IMG/VR virus record: IMGVR_UViG_3300021964_000246
Coordinates: 1 to 34,548 of that record
From: a virus
Strand: one strand, 5' to 3'
DNA length: 34,548 nt
Under the pieces are notes generated by a model that had not been told where the DNA came from, ran no database searches, and saw nothing but the letters and a program-made list of their open reading frames with translations. Position 1 is the stretch's first letter. Each line of letters begins with the position of its first letter. Below, piece by piece: positions 1 through 8,358 of this stretch. Both the position numbers and the translations under genes were made by a program.

Positions 1-646
1 AAGTCTCAGAAGCCGAACCGGCTAATGTTCTTAATGATCCAATGATCTCTTGGTCGATCTCAGCAGTGATCTCTTGGGCTAATGCCGCCATGATTTCTGC
101 TTCTACATCGATACCTTGCTGTGCTTGAGCATCTTGAGCCGCTTCAAAAGTCCATCTTGCTGATAGTTTTCTTGATTTGGCTTCAACTGGTTGTTTCAAG
201 ATTTGGATTGATAATCTCTTACCAGGTGTACCCTCTAAAGAAGCAGTTGATGCCGCTTTTGGAGTGGTGTTGTTCTGGTTACCAGCGTATGCTTTCGCAA
301 TTTTGAATGGAGATAATGCTTCTTCACCAGCAGTTGTGTTACCGCTTACTGTGTCTGCATATCTTATTCTTAGTGTGTGGATTTGTCCCACAGGACCAGA
401 CATTGGTTGTACACCCACGATCTCGTTAGCGATCACGGTTGGCATAACCCTTCTGATTACTGGTAGGATAACCCTGTTTAACGTAGCAACATTACCAGCA
501 GATGTGGCACCTGCAGTGGCTTGCTCTGACAAATATCTCTTTGTGTTTTCTAACACAACATCCATTGTCTTTTTCTTGTTGCCTGCTAAACCTTCGGTTA
601 GAGCGGCTTTAGTTTCGCCCCATTTTGATTCAAATATCTCTGACAT
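1..646 (-). CDS. 23: Major capsid protein gp23, N-terminal part (gene runs off the left edge)
   Basis: About 215 residues are present, starting MSEIFESKWGETKAAL at the ATG whose complement lies at 644-646. The open frame continues past base 1, so the C-terminal half is missing. The start is supported by an AAGGGG ribosome site 7 bases upstream. The protein resembles T4-type gp23: an early helical segment, then VATLNRVILPVIRRVMPT, the PMSGPVGQIHTLRIRY stretch, and the SRKLSARWTFEAAQDAQAQ segment typical of the family. In T4, gp23 forms the hexamers of the capsid and its N-terminal peptide is removed by gp21. It is the last gene visible in the minus-strand head operon, directly after scaffold gp22, which is the T4 order 20-21-22-23. 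Identification is from family knowledge and gene order. Confidence 0.95.
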   Translation of the reverse strand, partial: MSEIFESKWGETKAALTEGLAGNKKKTMDVVLENTKRYLSEQATAGATSAGNVATLNRVILPVIRRVMPTVIANEIVGVQPMSGPVGQIHTLRIRYADTVSGNTTAGEEALSPFKIAKAYAGNQNNTTPKAASTASLEGTPGKRLSIQILKQPVEAKSRKLSARWTFEAAQDAQAQQGIDVEAEIMAALAQEITAEIDQEIIGSLRTLAGSASET

Positions 647-662
647 TTGATGTTCCCCTTGT

Positions 663-1754
663 TTAGTTGTTTACTTTTTGTAGACCCGCTAATACACGGA
701 TGCTACTTAAATCAGCATCATCCCTAGTCTGTCTATGGTCCGCTTTGTCTCCAGATGATTCAGAAATTATCTTCTTCATTTTGGATACAGGAGCATCTTC
801 CATTACAGCAGGTAGATACTTGTCGTAAGCAGATTTTAATTTATCAGTATTAGTTGATTCTAACAACTGACTCATAACTTCTGCTTTGTCTTTGCTCAAA
901 GGTTTGAGCAACTCAGCCATCGTTGCCTTACGTTCCATCAAATCTTTCTGACGTGTTAACTCAGCGTCTTTAGATTCAATCACCGTTTTTGCCTCTTCGA
1001 TGGATTTCTCGGCATCTTTTAACTTAAGAGTGGTTTCATCCACTACTTTCATTAACTTCGAAGTCTCAGATTTCTCATTTAAGTAAGAAGCCTGATACTC
1101 TGAAGCGAACGCCTCGAAAATCTTTTTACCAAAGTTGATTTCTCTGGCAGAACTGATGTCTTCTTTCAATTGAGCAATTTCCTCGCCCAATTTTTTAGTG
1201 ACAGCAGTTTCAACCACTTTGGCAGATTTTTTAATGAAGGATTCTTTTAATTTTGCCAACTGTGCTTTGGCTTCCTTCACTAATTTAACTTTGGTTTCCA
1301 CTACAGATTTTTTGTCTTCAGAAAACTCTTTGATCTCTTTGGCAAGAGCGTTTACCACGAACTCTTCCAATTTCGCAAAGTTTTCACCGACTGATTTTCT
1401 GTCTTGGTGTAGTTCCTTAACTTCATTTGTTAATCTATCAAGTACAAAGGCTTCCATTTTTTTGCTGTGGTCACCCATTTTGTTCTTGTAGCCCATTTTC
1501 TCAACAGCAAGTTGCTTTCTGTCTTCAACGAATTTGTTAATCTCTTCGCCTAACTTGTCAGACATCATTTTGTCGATAGCCTCGACCATGTTTGACTTGT
1601 CGTGCTCGTATCTTTTAGCAAATTCTTCTCTTAACTCGCCAGTCACTTGCTCTCTGTTTTCTTTTACTTTTGAATCCCAGGCCTCTTCGATTGACTTTTT
1701 AGTGTCTTCACCGATCACGCCTGATTCAACTAGTTTTGATATTGCGTCGAACAT
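663..1754 (-). CDS. 22: Prohead core scaffolding protein gp22
   Basis: 363 residues, starting MFDAISKLVESGVIGED, with the ATG one base after the gp21 stop codon, so the two are probably translationally coupled. The sequence is almost entirely charged and helical (long Lys/Glu/Ala-rich runs predicting coiled coil across residues 20-300), with no cysteine and few aromatics, as expected of a T4-type internal scaffold. In T4, gp22 forms the prohead core and is degraded by gp21 during maturation. It is longer than T4 gp22 (about 270 residues). Position between gp21 and gp23 is the strongest evidence; coiled-coil scaffolds diverge quickly. Confidence 0.88.
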   Translation of the reverse strand: MFDAISKLVESGVIGEDTKKSIEEAWDSKVKENREQVTGELREEFAKRYEHDKSNMVEAIDKMMSDKLGEEINKFVEDRKQLAVEKMGYKNKMGDHSKKMEAFVLDRLTNEVKELHQDRKSVGENFAKLEEFVVNALAKEIKEFSEDKKSVVETKVKLVKEAKAQLAKLKESFIKKSAKVVETAVTKKLGEEIAQLKEDISSAREINFGKKIFEAFASEYQASYLNEKSETSKLMKVVDETTLKLKDAEKSIEEAKTVIESKDAELTRQKDLMERKATMAELLKPLSKDKAEVMSQLLESTNTDKLKSAYDKYLPAVMEDAPVSKMKKIISESSGDKADHRQTRDDADLSSIRVLAGLQKVNN

Positions 1755-1755
1755 T

Positions 1756-2385
1756 TTACTTCAACCCCTTTATTATGTTGTTTAGTGCCTCTTGGAGGTA
1801 TTTTTGTGCTTTTTTGTCATTTCTAACTTCGTTGGCCAGACCCAATGCCCTGTTTCCGCCTCTTGTGTTCAACAAGTGTTCGTAAATTGGGGTTGGGTAA
1901 GCACCTGGTGCCGAAGGTTGGGCCACAACATCAACTGTGATGATTTCAAAGTCCGAAACTTCGCCATTGCCATATTCAGAAACATTTCCGCTTCCTCTAG
2001 AGCTGACGCCTAGTTTCACACCTGATTCCAACATTGTTTTGACAAGTTGACCCATTGGTGTTGGCAGGATTTTCATCTTGCCGTATCCATTTGGACCGTC
2101 CATCCACATTTCTGTAATCATGTGTGAAACACGGTCCAAATTAATTTTTAAATCGTCCGGATGATCTACTTCACCTAGTACGCTGTAACCAGAACTGACC
2201 TGATCATTGAGTGTTTTTACTGCCTTTTGTATTTCATTGACAGGGTACACTCTTTGATTGGCATTTTTAATGCCACCTTGAATACAGATCCCCTTCATGT
2301 ACAAATCCTTGCCGTCTTTTCCCTCGTGCAAAACCTGTACTCTAGCCTGATCAAAGGTTAAGTGTTCTCTAAGATATAATGACAT
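1756..2385 (-). CDS. 21: Prohead maturation protease gp21
   Basis: 209 residues. It matches the T4 gp21 serine protease family (herpesvirus-assemblin-like fold). The likely catalytic histidine is His75 in GEVDHPDD, and the likely serine is in KLGVSSRGSG (Ser128/Ser129), followed by the FEIITVDVVAQPSAPGA segment that is conserved in this family. The enzyme cuts scaffold, core and capsid proteins inside the prohead. The start ATG is preceded by a weak AGGAGAGT-like site about 10 bases away. It lies between the gp67-like core gene and gp22, as in T4. Of the two serines, which is the nucleophile cannot be settled by eye. Confidence 0.93.
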   Translation of the reverse strand: MSLYLREHLTFDQARVQVLHEGKDGKDLYMKGICIQGGIKNANQRVYPVNEIQKAVKTLNDQVSSGYSVLGEVDHPDDLKINLDRVSHMITEMWMDGPNGYGKMKILPTPMGQLVKTMLESGVKLGVSSRGSGNVSEYGNGEVSDFEIITVDVVAQPSAPGAYPTPIYEHLLNTRGGNRALGLANEVRNDKKAQKYLQEALNNIIKGLK

Positions 2386-2410
2386 CCCGACTCTCCTTGT
2401 CTCCGTTAAC

Positions 2411-3349
2411 TTATTTTACAGAATTAACTGGAGATTTTGCTGATTTGTCTGAACCATCCGCGGTATTGGCTTTTTCTGCTTTCATGGCAGGTGCCTTGTC
2501 TTTACCTGGAGTGTTAGCAAATTCACCCATTTTCTGAGCAGTTGGGGCAGTTCTACCTTTTTCGTCCGCACCGCCTTTGGCGATGTTTTTGGCTCCGTGT
2601 CCCATTTTAGTTCCTGCGTCTGTTACTGGTGATTTTGCGCCTTTGTCCGAATGGTCTGCATTATCCGCCGACTTTTGGATTTTGTACTCATCCATTTTTT
2701 CTTTTTTCTTGTCGTCGTGTTTTGCTTCCATTGGTTGGATTTCGTCAGCGATCGGCTCTTCTACAGACTCTTCTTCTTTATGGTCGTCCATGTCATGGTC
2801 GCCATCGTCGTCTTTGTCTGTTCCTGCCATCATTTTTTCGAATTCTGCTTTAAGTTCGTCTAAAGCGTCTTCTAAATCGGCGACTCTTTCTTCTGTGTCA
2901 CCTTCCTCACCTTGATCATCCGCATCCATGTCGTCGCCCATATCGTCAGCGGCCATTTCGCCTTCTTCTTCGGCAGAAATGTCTTTCACTAATTCGTCAG
3001 TAGCGTCTCCGCCTACTTCCTCGATTGACTCTTCTTCGTTGGTTGCTTCGTCTTGGTCTTTAGAAGTTTCTTCGATTTCAACTTCTTCGCCTTCGTCAAC
3101 TTCCTCGTCTTTGGTTTCTTCCACTGCTTCTTCTTTCGCAGTTTCTTCTACCTTGTCTTCAGAGGCTTTAGAGGCTTCTTCTATTTCTTTCTCATCTTTA
3201 TTTTGAGAAGTTTCTTCTACTGTTTCGTCTGCTAGTCCTTCGTAGATGTCTCTTGACTTTTCTACAACGATTTCATGAAATAACGCTTCCGCTTTTTCAT
3301 TTTCTTCGTTCACTAGCAAATCAAGTAATTGTTCAAATTTATTTGACAT
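2411..3349 (-). CDS. Acidic prohead core protein, gp67-like
   Basis: 312 residues. The N-terminal 40 residues (FEQLLDLLVNEENEKAEALFHEIVV) form a helical segment that resembles the start of T4 gp67 in pattern. Residues 45-200 are extremely acidic: long Glu/Asp runs such as EEVDEGEEVEIEE and DDMGDDMDADDQGEEGD. The C-terminal third is Lys/Ala/Ser-rich with a near repeat, DHSDKGAKSPV and DGSDKSAKSPV. In T4, gp67 is a small acidic core protein encoded next to gp21 and cleaved to internal peptides. The match here rests on composition, N-terminal pattern and place in the operon; the protein is much longer than T4 gp67 (about 80 residues). AGGAG lies 9 bases before the ATG. Confidence 0.65.
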   Translation of the reverse strand: MSNKFEQLLDLLVNEENEKAEALFHEIVVEKSRDIYEGLADETVEETSQNKDEKEIEEASKASEDKVEETAKEEAVEETKDEEVDEGEEVEIEETSKDQDEATNEEESIEEVGGDATDELVKDISAEEEGEMAADDMGDDMDADDQGEEGDTEERVADLEDALDELKAEFEKMMAGTDKDDDGDHDMDDHKEEESVEEPIADEIQPMEAKHDDKKKEKMDEYKIQKSADNADHSDKGAKSPVTDAGTKMGHGAKNIAKGGADEKGRTAPTAQKMGEFANTPGKDKAPAMKAEKANTADGSDKSAKSPVNSVK

Positions 3350-3371
3350 TGCACGTGCTCCTTTTAGATTT

Positions 3372-3385
3372 GTACTTTAAAGTAC
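3372..3385. repeat. Perfect 14-bp palindrome at the head-operon 5' end
   Basis: GTACTTTAAAGTAC reads identically on both strands. It lies just downstream (on the minus strand) of the late-type -10 element at 3389-3396, so it would sit at about the first transcribed bases of the gp67-21-22-23 message. Confidence 0.6.
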
Positions 3386-3388
3386 TGA

Positions 3389-3396
3389 TATTTACA
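3389..3396 (-). promoter_or_regulatory. Probable T4-type late promoter (TGTAAATA) for the gp67-like/21/22/23 genes
   Basis: The minus strand reads TGTAAATA, one mismatch from the T4 late consensus TATAAATA recognised by gp55. It lies 40 bases upstream of the gp67-like ATG, in the only sizeable gap (108 bases) of the minus-strand head cluster. A gp55 gene is present in this window. The match is imperfect, so this is an inference. Confidence 0.5.
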
Positions 3397-3457
3397 CAAA
3401 AGGCGATAAAACGGTGGCAAAAAGCGGTCATTTTGGCACTTTTTACTATTTGATGAC

Positions 3458-4081
3458 TTATAAATGTAATTCCAAATTATATATCTTCAAAAATTCTTCA
3501 ATATAGATGTGTTTTATATTGTTACTGAACTCTAGATCGTGTGGTTTGAACCAGTTTTTTGGAATAACGCGAGTAAATTTGGTGTTAGGATAGTCCTTGA
3601 TCACGGTTTTTGTTTGATTTAACCAATTACCATAAAAGGTGGCTTCGTCTTTTGTCTTTTTGTAGTTCCTTGTGTCCTTGAAAATGTTATTAAAAGTAAA
3701 CCTATTTGCTTTTTCATCTGTTCTGTGTCCTTGATAATCGAACCCTAGTATGTTAATCTCGGTGTGACCTTGATCACATGCGTGTTTCAAAGCGGTCGGT
3801 CCAGAACTCCAACCGAGACTTGGTTTGAACCATCGCACGTGATTTTTAATTTTATCGTGTTTGTCGTATTGATGATTGTAGTTTGACCACACCTCGTTGT
3901 TGACAGGGTAGTCTGTTTCACCGATTTCTATTATCATCTTTGGATCGACTGCTACAAGCACGTCTGGTCTGTTGTCCCTGTAAACTCCATTGCAGGCCCA
4001 GACTTTGCCGTGCTGTTTAAGATCATCTATCTTGATGCCACGACGTGATTCGCCGTTACCTAATACAAATGCTATGGACAT
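3458..4081 (-). CDS. Unknown protein with DUF115/sialyltransferase-like N-terminus
   Basis: 207 residues, starting MSIAFVLGNGESRRG. The N-terminal pattern (hydrophobic strand, GNGxSR, a spacer, WACNGVYR, then DVLVAVDPKM) recalls the nucleotide-sugar-binding start of DUF115 and family-42 glycosyltransferase-like proteins, where GNGPSL is followed by an N-containing strand. A later stretch, INILGFDYQGHRTDEKAN, resembles a second Rossmann-like strand with charged residues. Its ATG overlaps the stop of the upstream 80-residue gene by one base (TAATG), so it belongs to the head operon although no T4 head gene corresponds to it. It could modify a virion protein or a surface sugar; that is a guess. 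No firm family assignment. Confidence 0.6.
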   Translation of the reverse strand: MSIAFVLGNGESRRGIKIDDLKQHGKVWACNGVYRDNRPDVLVAVDPKMIIEIGETDYPVNNEVWSNYNHQYDKHDKIKNHVRWFKPSLGWSSGPTALKHACDQGHTEINILGFDYQGHRTDEKANRFTFNNIFKDTRNYKKTKDEATFYGNWLNQTKTVIKDYPNTKFTRVIPKNWFKPHDLEFSNNIKHIYIEEFLKIYNLELHL

Positions 4082-4323
4082 TATAACTCTAAGTTATCTG
4101 TGCCTTGGGGTTGTCCGTACATTTTTTGGACAAATACTGCTTCTTGCTTCTGTTCTTCGTCGTGCTGTTCAGACGCAAGTCTCATTTTGTTGATATCTTT
4201 AAGGGTAAGTCTGGTTTTTCTAGTGTCACCGTCGTCTAGAATAGAAATATCGTCTTCTGCGTTGTAGTTTTTTTGTTGCTCTAGACCCTGTTCACCGTGA
4301 TAAAAAAATTCGTTGAGTTTCAT
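4081..4323 (-). CDS. Small conserved-looking protein between portal and core genes
   Basis: 80 residues: MKLNEFFYHGEQGLEQ at the start and a charged helical middle (KDINKMRLASEQHDEEQKQE) ending in a Gln/Gly/Pro-containing tail. Function is not recognised. It starts 11 bases after the portal stop codon and its own stop overlaps the next ATG, so it is clearly part of the operon. Small genes 67 and 68 lie at this place in T4 and encode prohead core parts; this could be a functional counterpart, but no sequence similarity that I can see supports that. Confidence 0.7.
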   Translation of the reverse strand: MKLNEFFYHGEQGLEQQKNYNAEDDISILDDGDTRKTRLTLKDINKMRLASEQHDEEQKQEAVFVQKMYGQPQGTDNLEL

Positions 4324-4334
4324 AAACGTATTTA

Positions 4335-6071
4335 TTAAGTGGTGCCTCCACCGCCTGGTGTAGTTCCTGGTGTGCCTGTGTTACCCGTAGGACCAGTAGC
4401 ACCCGGGGTTCCGCTCTGAGATTCAGGCTGTGGTGAGTCTGGACTTGCCTCTGGTTCGGCAAATTGATCAAGATCTGCTTGTATGCCGGCCTGTGATACG
4501 CCTGCTGTTCTCATCTGTGTTGATTTTGTCTGTTTTTTCTGTGCTACATTGTTTTCTTCCGCCCAGAGTTGTGAGTTTTGTGCCATTTCTTCTTCGGTCA
4601 TGCCCAGGAATCTTTTTAACGCAAACCTTTTGGACATGTAAGGCAGTTCGGCAATCTGAGTAAATGTGCCTACCCTTTGCTGATCCATTTCTGTTTGCCT
4701 GTACTGAGCAAAGTTTTGTGGCGGATTTAATTTGATCTCAAACATAGAGTTGTCAATGGTGTAGCCTTTGTTCTTTATCCAAAGTTTGAACTCCTCGTCA
4801 AAAATTGGAGCCACCATGGACTGCAGTCTCTGACAGTATTTGTTGAATCTCAATTCCTGTATAAATGCTGTGCCCACTCTGCCGTCATTGTATTGTTGTT
4901 GCGAATCATCCGGTCCTGTGGGTAGGTACGACGATGGAATACGCAAACCTCTGAAAAGTTTATTTGTGAAATATCTTAAGTCGTCGATCTCGCCTAGGTT
5001 AGTTCCTCCCGGCAATGTGTCGACTTTAGAACCACGTCCTTCTGCCGTCTGTGGGAAGAAGTAATCCTCGTTGATAGACATTGGGTTATAAGTGGCATCA
5101 ACGTAGTTGACTCCACCGGATGTGCTAGGAATTCTTCTTTGGTTGATTTCGTTTTTGACTCTCTCAACGAACTGCATCGCCAAGTGTGTTGGCATGTTAC
5201 CAACATCTATGTAAAACACTCTACGTTCTGGTGCTCTCTGAACCCTGTAGATAATGATTGCGTCCTCCAGAAGTTCTTTTTGCTTGTACACCTTGAAGAT
5301 CTGTTCAAGTATGGATTGTCCAAAAGGGAATAAGTTGTCTAGTCCATCACTTAAACTCATGTGTACCACGTGTTCGGCATTGATCGCATACTGATTCATT
5401 GTACGATAAAATCTGCCTCCCTGTCCTCCCGCGGCACCCATTCCTGAATTTATGTTACTGCCATAACCTGCCGATGAATAGTTTGCACTGTAAGGTCCGC
5501 TAGCGGTTCCTGTGCCACCATACACCTGATTGGGTGTTACCTGCGTTGCTGATAATCTCTGCAGGTTTGGATTGATGTCTCTGATTATGTATTGTTCCGG
5601 TACCTTGCCCTCCGATTCGTTAACTATGATTCTGTCGACCTTTGCCGCATCAACGTAGAGCCATTTGTTGGTCTCTGGATCTCTCACAAAGAAGCAGTCG
5701 CCGTATTTCAGTACGTTACGAAATATTCTAAATGTTCTTTTTTTGAATTGGTTTGATCGTGTCCACTGCTGTAGGGCCTTCTTGAGTAATTTAACTTCTG
5801 ATTCTGTGACGTCATCTTTGAACACCAAATCAAATGGTGTTTCATTTTCCTTGTTGGTCTGTGTACAGAATTCTGCCAGTATGTCTAGGGCCGCATTGAC
5901 CTCCGAATCAGAATCCATCTGATCGTACTGGAAGTATCTTTGTATCCTGTTAGGGTGTCCGGTATAGACGTCCGGTAGATAAGAACTGTAGTTCCTTTTT
6001 GAGAATTGTGGATTTCTATCTCCTGCTATGGGAGATAAGTTTGCGTCTTTAAAATATTTTTTCCAAGCCAT
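4335..6071 (-). CDS. 20: Portal vertex protein gp20
   Basis: 578 residues (T4 gp20: 524). Family hallmarks are visible: the N-terminal YFQYDQMDSDSEVNAALDIL, the central VERVKNEINQRRIPSTSGG, DYFFPQTAEGRGSKVDTLPG, LGEIDDLRYFTNKLFRGL with RIPSSYLPTG, and FNKYCQRLQSMVAPIFDEEFK. The portal is the dodecameric ring through which DNA is packaged and to which the neck attaches. There are two additions: a Gly/Ser/Tyr-rich insertion at about residues 186-225 and a C-terminal tail of about 35 residues rich in Pro, Gly and Thr with Gly-X-Y triplets. It lies 9 bases downstream of the tape measure gene, and is followed by the small operon genes. Confidence 0.95.
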   Translation of the reverse strand: MAWKKYFKDANLSPIAGDRNPQFSKRNYSSYLPDVYTGHPNRIQRYFQYDQMDSDSEVNAALDILAEFCTQTNKENETPFDLVFKDDVTESEVKLLKKALQQWTRSNQFKKRTFRIFRNVLKYGDCFFVRDPETNKWLYVDAAKVDRIIVNESEGKVPEQYIIRDINPNLQRLSATQVTPNQVYGGTGTASGPYSANYSSAGYGSNINSGMGAAGGQGGRFYRTMNQYAINAEHVVHMSLSDGLDNLFPFGQSILEQIFKVYKQKELLEDAIIIYRVQRAPERRVFYIDVGNMPTHLAMQFVERVKNEINQRRIPSTSGGVNYVDATYNPMSINEDYFFPQTAEGRGSKVDTLPGGTNLGEIDDLRYFTNKLFRGLRIPSSYLPTGPDDSQQQYNDGRVGTAFIQELRFNKYCQRLQSMVAPIFDEEFKLWIKNKGYTIDNSMFEIKLNPPQNFAQYRQTEMDQQRVGTFTQIAELPYMSKRFALKRFLGMTEEEMAQNSQLWAEENNVAQKKQTKSTQMRTAGVSQAGIQADLDQFAEPEASPDSPQPESQSGTPGATGPTGNTGTPGTTPGGGGTT

Positions 6072-6080
6072 GCTGTTATT

Positions 6081-8279
6081 TTACACTGAAAAATCTAAAT
6101 CCGCAATAGAATTTTTCACCTCATTTGATTTTTGTAATTGTTTGTTGCTGATCATCACAATGCTATTTAAATGTTTTTCACTCTTTACCAGTATTTCATT
6201 CATTGATGATAGATTGGTGCCCAGTTGGGTCATCATCCTGGACATTTCTGCTCGATTGGCGGTTTCTGTCACTGAGTTTACGGTGGTATCTTTGGATGCC
6301 ACTTGATTTTTGGTTACTAATGGCACTATCTCACCCGATTGTCCCGGTACGAAAAGTTCTGGTTTTCCACCTTCGCCCACCAAGTAAGGCTGTCCTCTGT
6401 TTACGCTTCCTCCCGTTTCTCTGCCTTCTACCATGCTACCCAGAGCCTGTCCTGCCATTGATCCCAGTGATGCTCCTATGGCGACTCCCATTGGTCCACC
6501 GACCAATCCCAATAGACCGCCTGCCACACCACCGACCAAACCAAGTATTCCTTGTGAGTCGTTGCTTTTGTCTTCGTCGAACAACTGGTATGCTGATGTT
6601 CCTAATCCTATGGCGGCACCTGCGTATGGTAGTCCCCTGCCTATAACGGCCAGGCCTCTGCCCATGGTGCCGAAGCCTCTGGTCAATGTGCCACCAAACG
6701 CTCCCAGAGAATTCTGTAGCCCGACATTACCTATCTTTGTTCCCAGGGCCACTATAGACACCTCCTTGGCAAAATTGACTGTGTACTTGGCCGCGTTGGC
6801 CGCCAGCACAGCGGTCGCTACCTTGCCGGGATTCTCCATGGTGAACTTGGCTATTGCGTTGGCCACATTCTGGAAACTGTCATTGGCGCCACCCAGGAAG
6901 TTTGAGAACGCAGTTGGCAAAGCGGACAAGAAACTTGTCTGGATGCTTTCGAATGAAGATTTCAATCTTCTGCTTGAATCCTGGAACTCCACCAACTCCT
7001 TGGTTAGTTCGTTTGCCTGTGCCGACTGTTGGGTATACGCGGCGTTAAGATCCAACGATAAATTTCCTAATTTGAGAACAGCGTTGGCGGCACCTGCTAG
7101 ATCACCTGCCAATAAAGTGGCCGCTCCCGAGGTCCCTCTAAATCTTTCATTGAATGCCCTGCCCGACATCGTCAACGCCTGCAGTGTCGCGGTCACATCC
7201 CCGGATTGCTTGAATGCCAGGATAGCATCTTGGAATCCCGGAGCCAAGGCAACAAGTTGTTGCCCTAGGTCATCCAATGGCACTCCGGTGGCCAATAGGT
7301 TTTTGGCGGTTTCACCGAGTGCAGGATTGACGGCACTCAAGGTTGCTATAAGGTTCTGTGTTGTCCTGGCTTGTTCGTCGCTGAGGCTACTCAGGAAGGC
7401 CTGGAACACAGCATCGTCCTGTTGTGCCCTGACCTGCTTGTCGAGTTCGGTGTTCTGGATACCGGTCAGCCTCGACAACAGGTTAAGTTCTTTTGCGTAT
7501 GCTATCACCGAAGTGGTGGCACTCTGTTGTGTGACCAGTGCGGCCCTGCCTTGGATCCTCTGTCTGCTTAGATAGGTTCCCAAGAATTCGTTCAACTGGT
7601 CTGTGGTTATACCAAGTTCGAAAAGATCTGTCTTGGCCCTGGATCTTATGGATTCAGAAAACAGGGCGAGGTTGTTGGTACCCTGATTGACTGTGCCAAA
7701 TAAGGCGGCCAATGTCTGACTATTTTCTGCCACCAGGTCCTTGAATTCTTCGATCGGTAACTGCGCCGCCCTGGCTCCTTCTCGTAGGCCCACGAGGCTT
7801 TTGCCAAAATCAGCACCAACGCTGGCCAACGAAATGAAATTATCTATGTTGTAGTCCAGGCTCTTGGCAAGTCCACTTATCGGACCAAACGCTGTGTCCT
7901 CTAGGGCTTTGGTAAAGTATCCAAGCCTTGTGTATCCGGTGGTTGTGGCATCACCTAAATTAATGAATTGACCAACGGTGTCGGTTATTGCCGATGAATA
8001 TTTTTTAAGTGTGTCTTTCGCAAGTTTTTTTGTTGCATCATCAAACGACTTCAGGCTGTCCTCGGCCGACTCCACTGCCAGCGTGACTTTTTTGAATTCT
8101 TTGGAATTTTGGTTAAGGTCCTTGAGAAGTGTCTTTCTTCTTTCTATTTCTTTTTGGATAAGGTCTCTGGCCTGTCTTCTGCTCGCGGCATCGCTGGTGG
8201 AGACTTTGGCCAGTGCCGCTATGCTTTTGTTAAGTTCCCTAAGATTCTTTTCCAGTTCTAAACTGACATCCTCAGCCAT
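6081..8279 (-). CDS. Tail tape measure protein (role of T4 gp29)
   Basis: 732 residues. Residues 1-110 are a charged coiled coil and the middle is Ala/Leu/Gln-rich helix. Around 545-615 is a Gly/Ala-rich hydrophobic stretch (GLVGGVAGGLLGLVGG) that could span a membrane. Residues about 615-653 hold the C-terminal signature of many phage tape measure proteins: TGGSVNRGQPYLVGEGG, then KPELFVPGQSGEIVP. Tape measures set tail length and are injected ahead of the DNA. T4 gp29 is 590 residues and encoded among hub genes; here the gene lies beside the portal gene and is divergent from gp26/gp51, its likely chaperones. The start ATG is preceded by a weak AGGGA site 12 bases away. Base use is GC-richer than in the neighbouring gp22/gp67 genes. 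Confidence 0.85.
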   Translation of the reverse strand: MAEDVSLELEKNLRELNKSIAALAKVSTSDAASRRQARDLIQKEIERRKTLLKDLNQNSKEFKKVTLAVESAEDSLKSFDDATKKLAKDTLKKYSSAITDTVGQFINLGDATTTGYTRLGYFTKALEDTAFGPISGLAKSLDYNIDNFISLASVGADFGKSLVGLREGARAAQLPIEEFKDLVAENSQTLAALFGTVNQGTNNLALFSESIRSRAKTDLFELGITTDQLNEFLGTYLSRQRIQGRAALVTQQSATTSVIAYAKELNLLSRLTGIQNTELDKQVRAQQDDAVFQAFLSSLSDEQARTTQNLIATLSAVNPALGETAKNLLATGVPLDDLGQQLVALAPGFQDAILAFKQSGDVTATLQALTMSGRAFNERFRGTSGAATLLAGDLAGAANAVLKLGNLSLDLNAAYTQQSAQANELTKELVEFQDSSRRLKSSFESIQTSFLSALPTAFSNFLGGANDSFQNVANAIAKFTMENPGKVATAVLAANAAKYTVNFAKEVSIVALGTKIGNVGLQNSLGAFGGTLTRGFGTMGRGLAVIGRGLPYAGAAIGLGTSAYQLFDEDKSNDSQGILGLVGGVAGGLLGLVGGPMGVAIGASLGSMAGQALGSMVEGRETGGSVNRGQPYLVGEGGKPELFVPGQSGEIVPLVTKNQVASKDTTVNSVTETANRAEMSRMMTQLGTNLSSMNEILVKSEKHLNSIVMISNKQLQKSNEVKNSIADLDFSV

Positions 8280-8309
8280 AGTGTTATAATTCCCTTGGTT
8301 TTATGCCCA

Positions 8310-8317
8310 TATAAATA
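8310..8317 (+). promoter_or_regulatory. Perfect T4-type late promoter TATAAATA for gp26
   Basis: The plus strand reads TATAAATA, the exact T4 late consensus. It lies 41 bases before the gp26 ATG at 8359. A start site about 6-8 bases downstream would give a leader of roughly 35 bases that includes an AGGA ribosome site at 8351-8354. Confidence 0.75.
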
Positions 8318-8343
8318 ATAGACAAAAACATTATTATAATGTA

Positions 8344-8351
8344 TATTTATA
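8344..8351 (-). promoter_or_regulatory. Perfect T4-type late promoter TATAAATA for tape measure/portal genes
   Basis: The plus strand reads TATTTATA, so the minus strand is the exact late consensus TATAAATA. It lies 65 bases upstream of the tape measure ATG (8279). It faces the plus-strand late promoter at 8310-8317, so the two transcripts would overlap at their 5' ends by a short stretch. Confidence 0.7.
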
Positions 8352-8358
8352 GGATAAA

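Noticed and set aside
4329-4336. Minus-strand AATAAATA just before the 80-residue gene
   Set aside because: Only 6 bases from the start codon and includes the portal stop codon; probably chance in AT-rich sequence.
6433-7575. 380-codon plus-strand frame opposite the tape measure gene
   Set aside because: Antisense shadow of a GC-rich helical gene; Pro/Ala-rich composition and no ribosome site.
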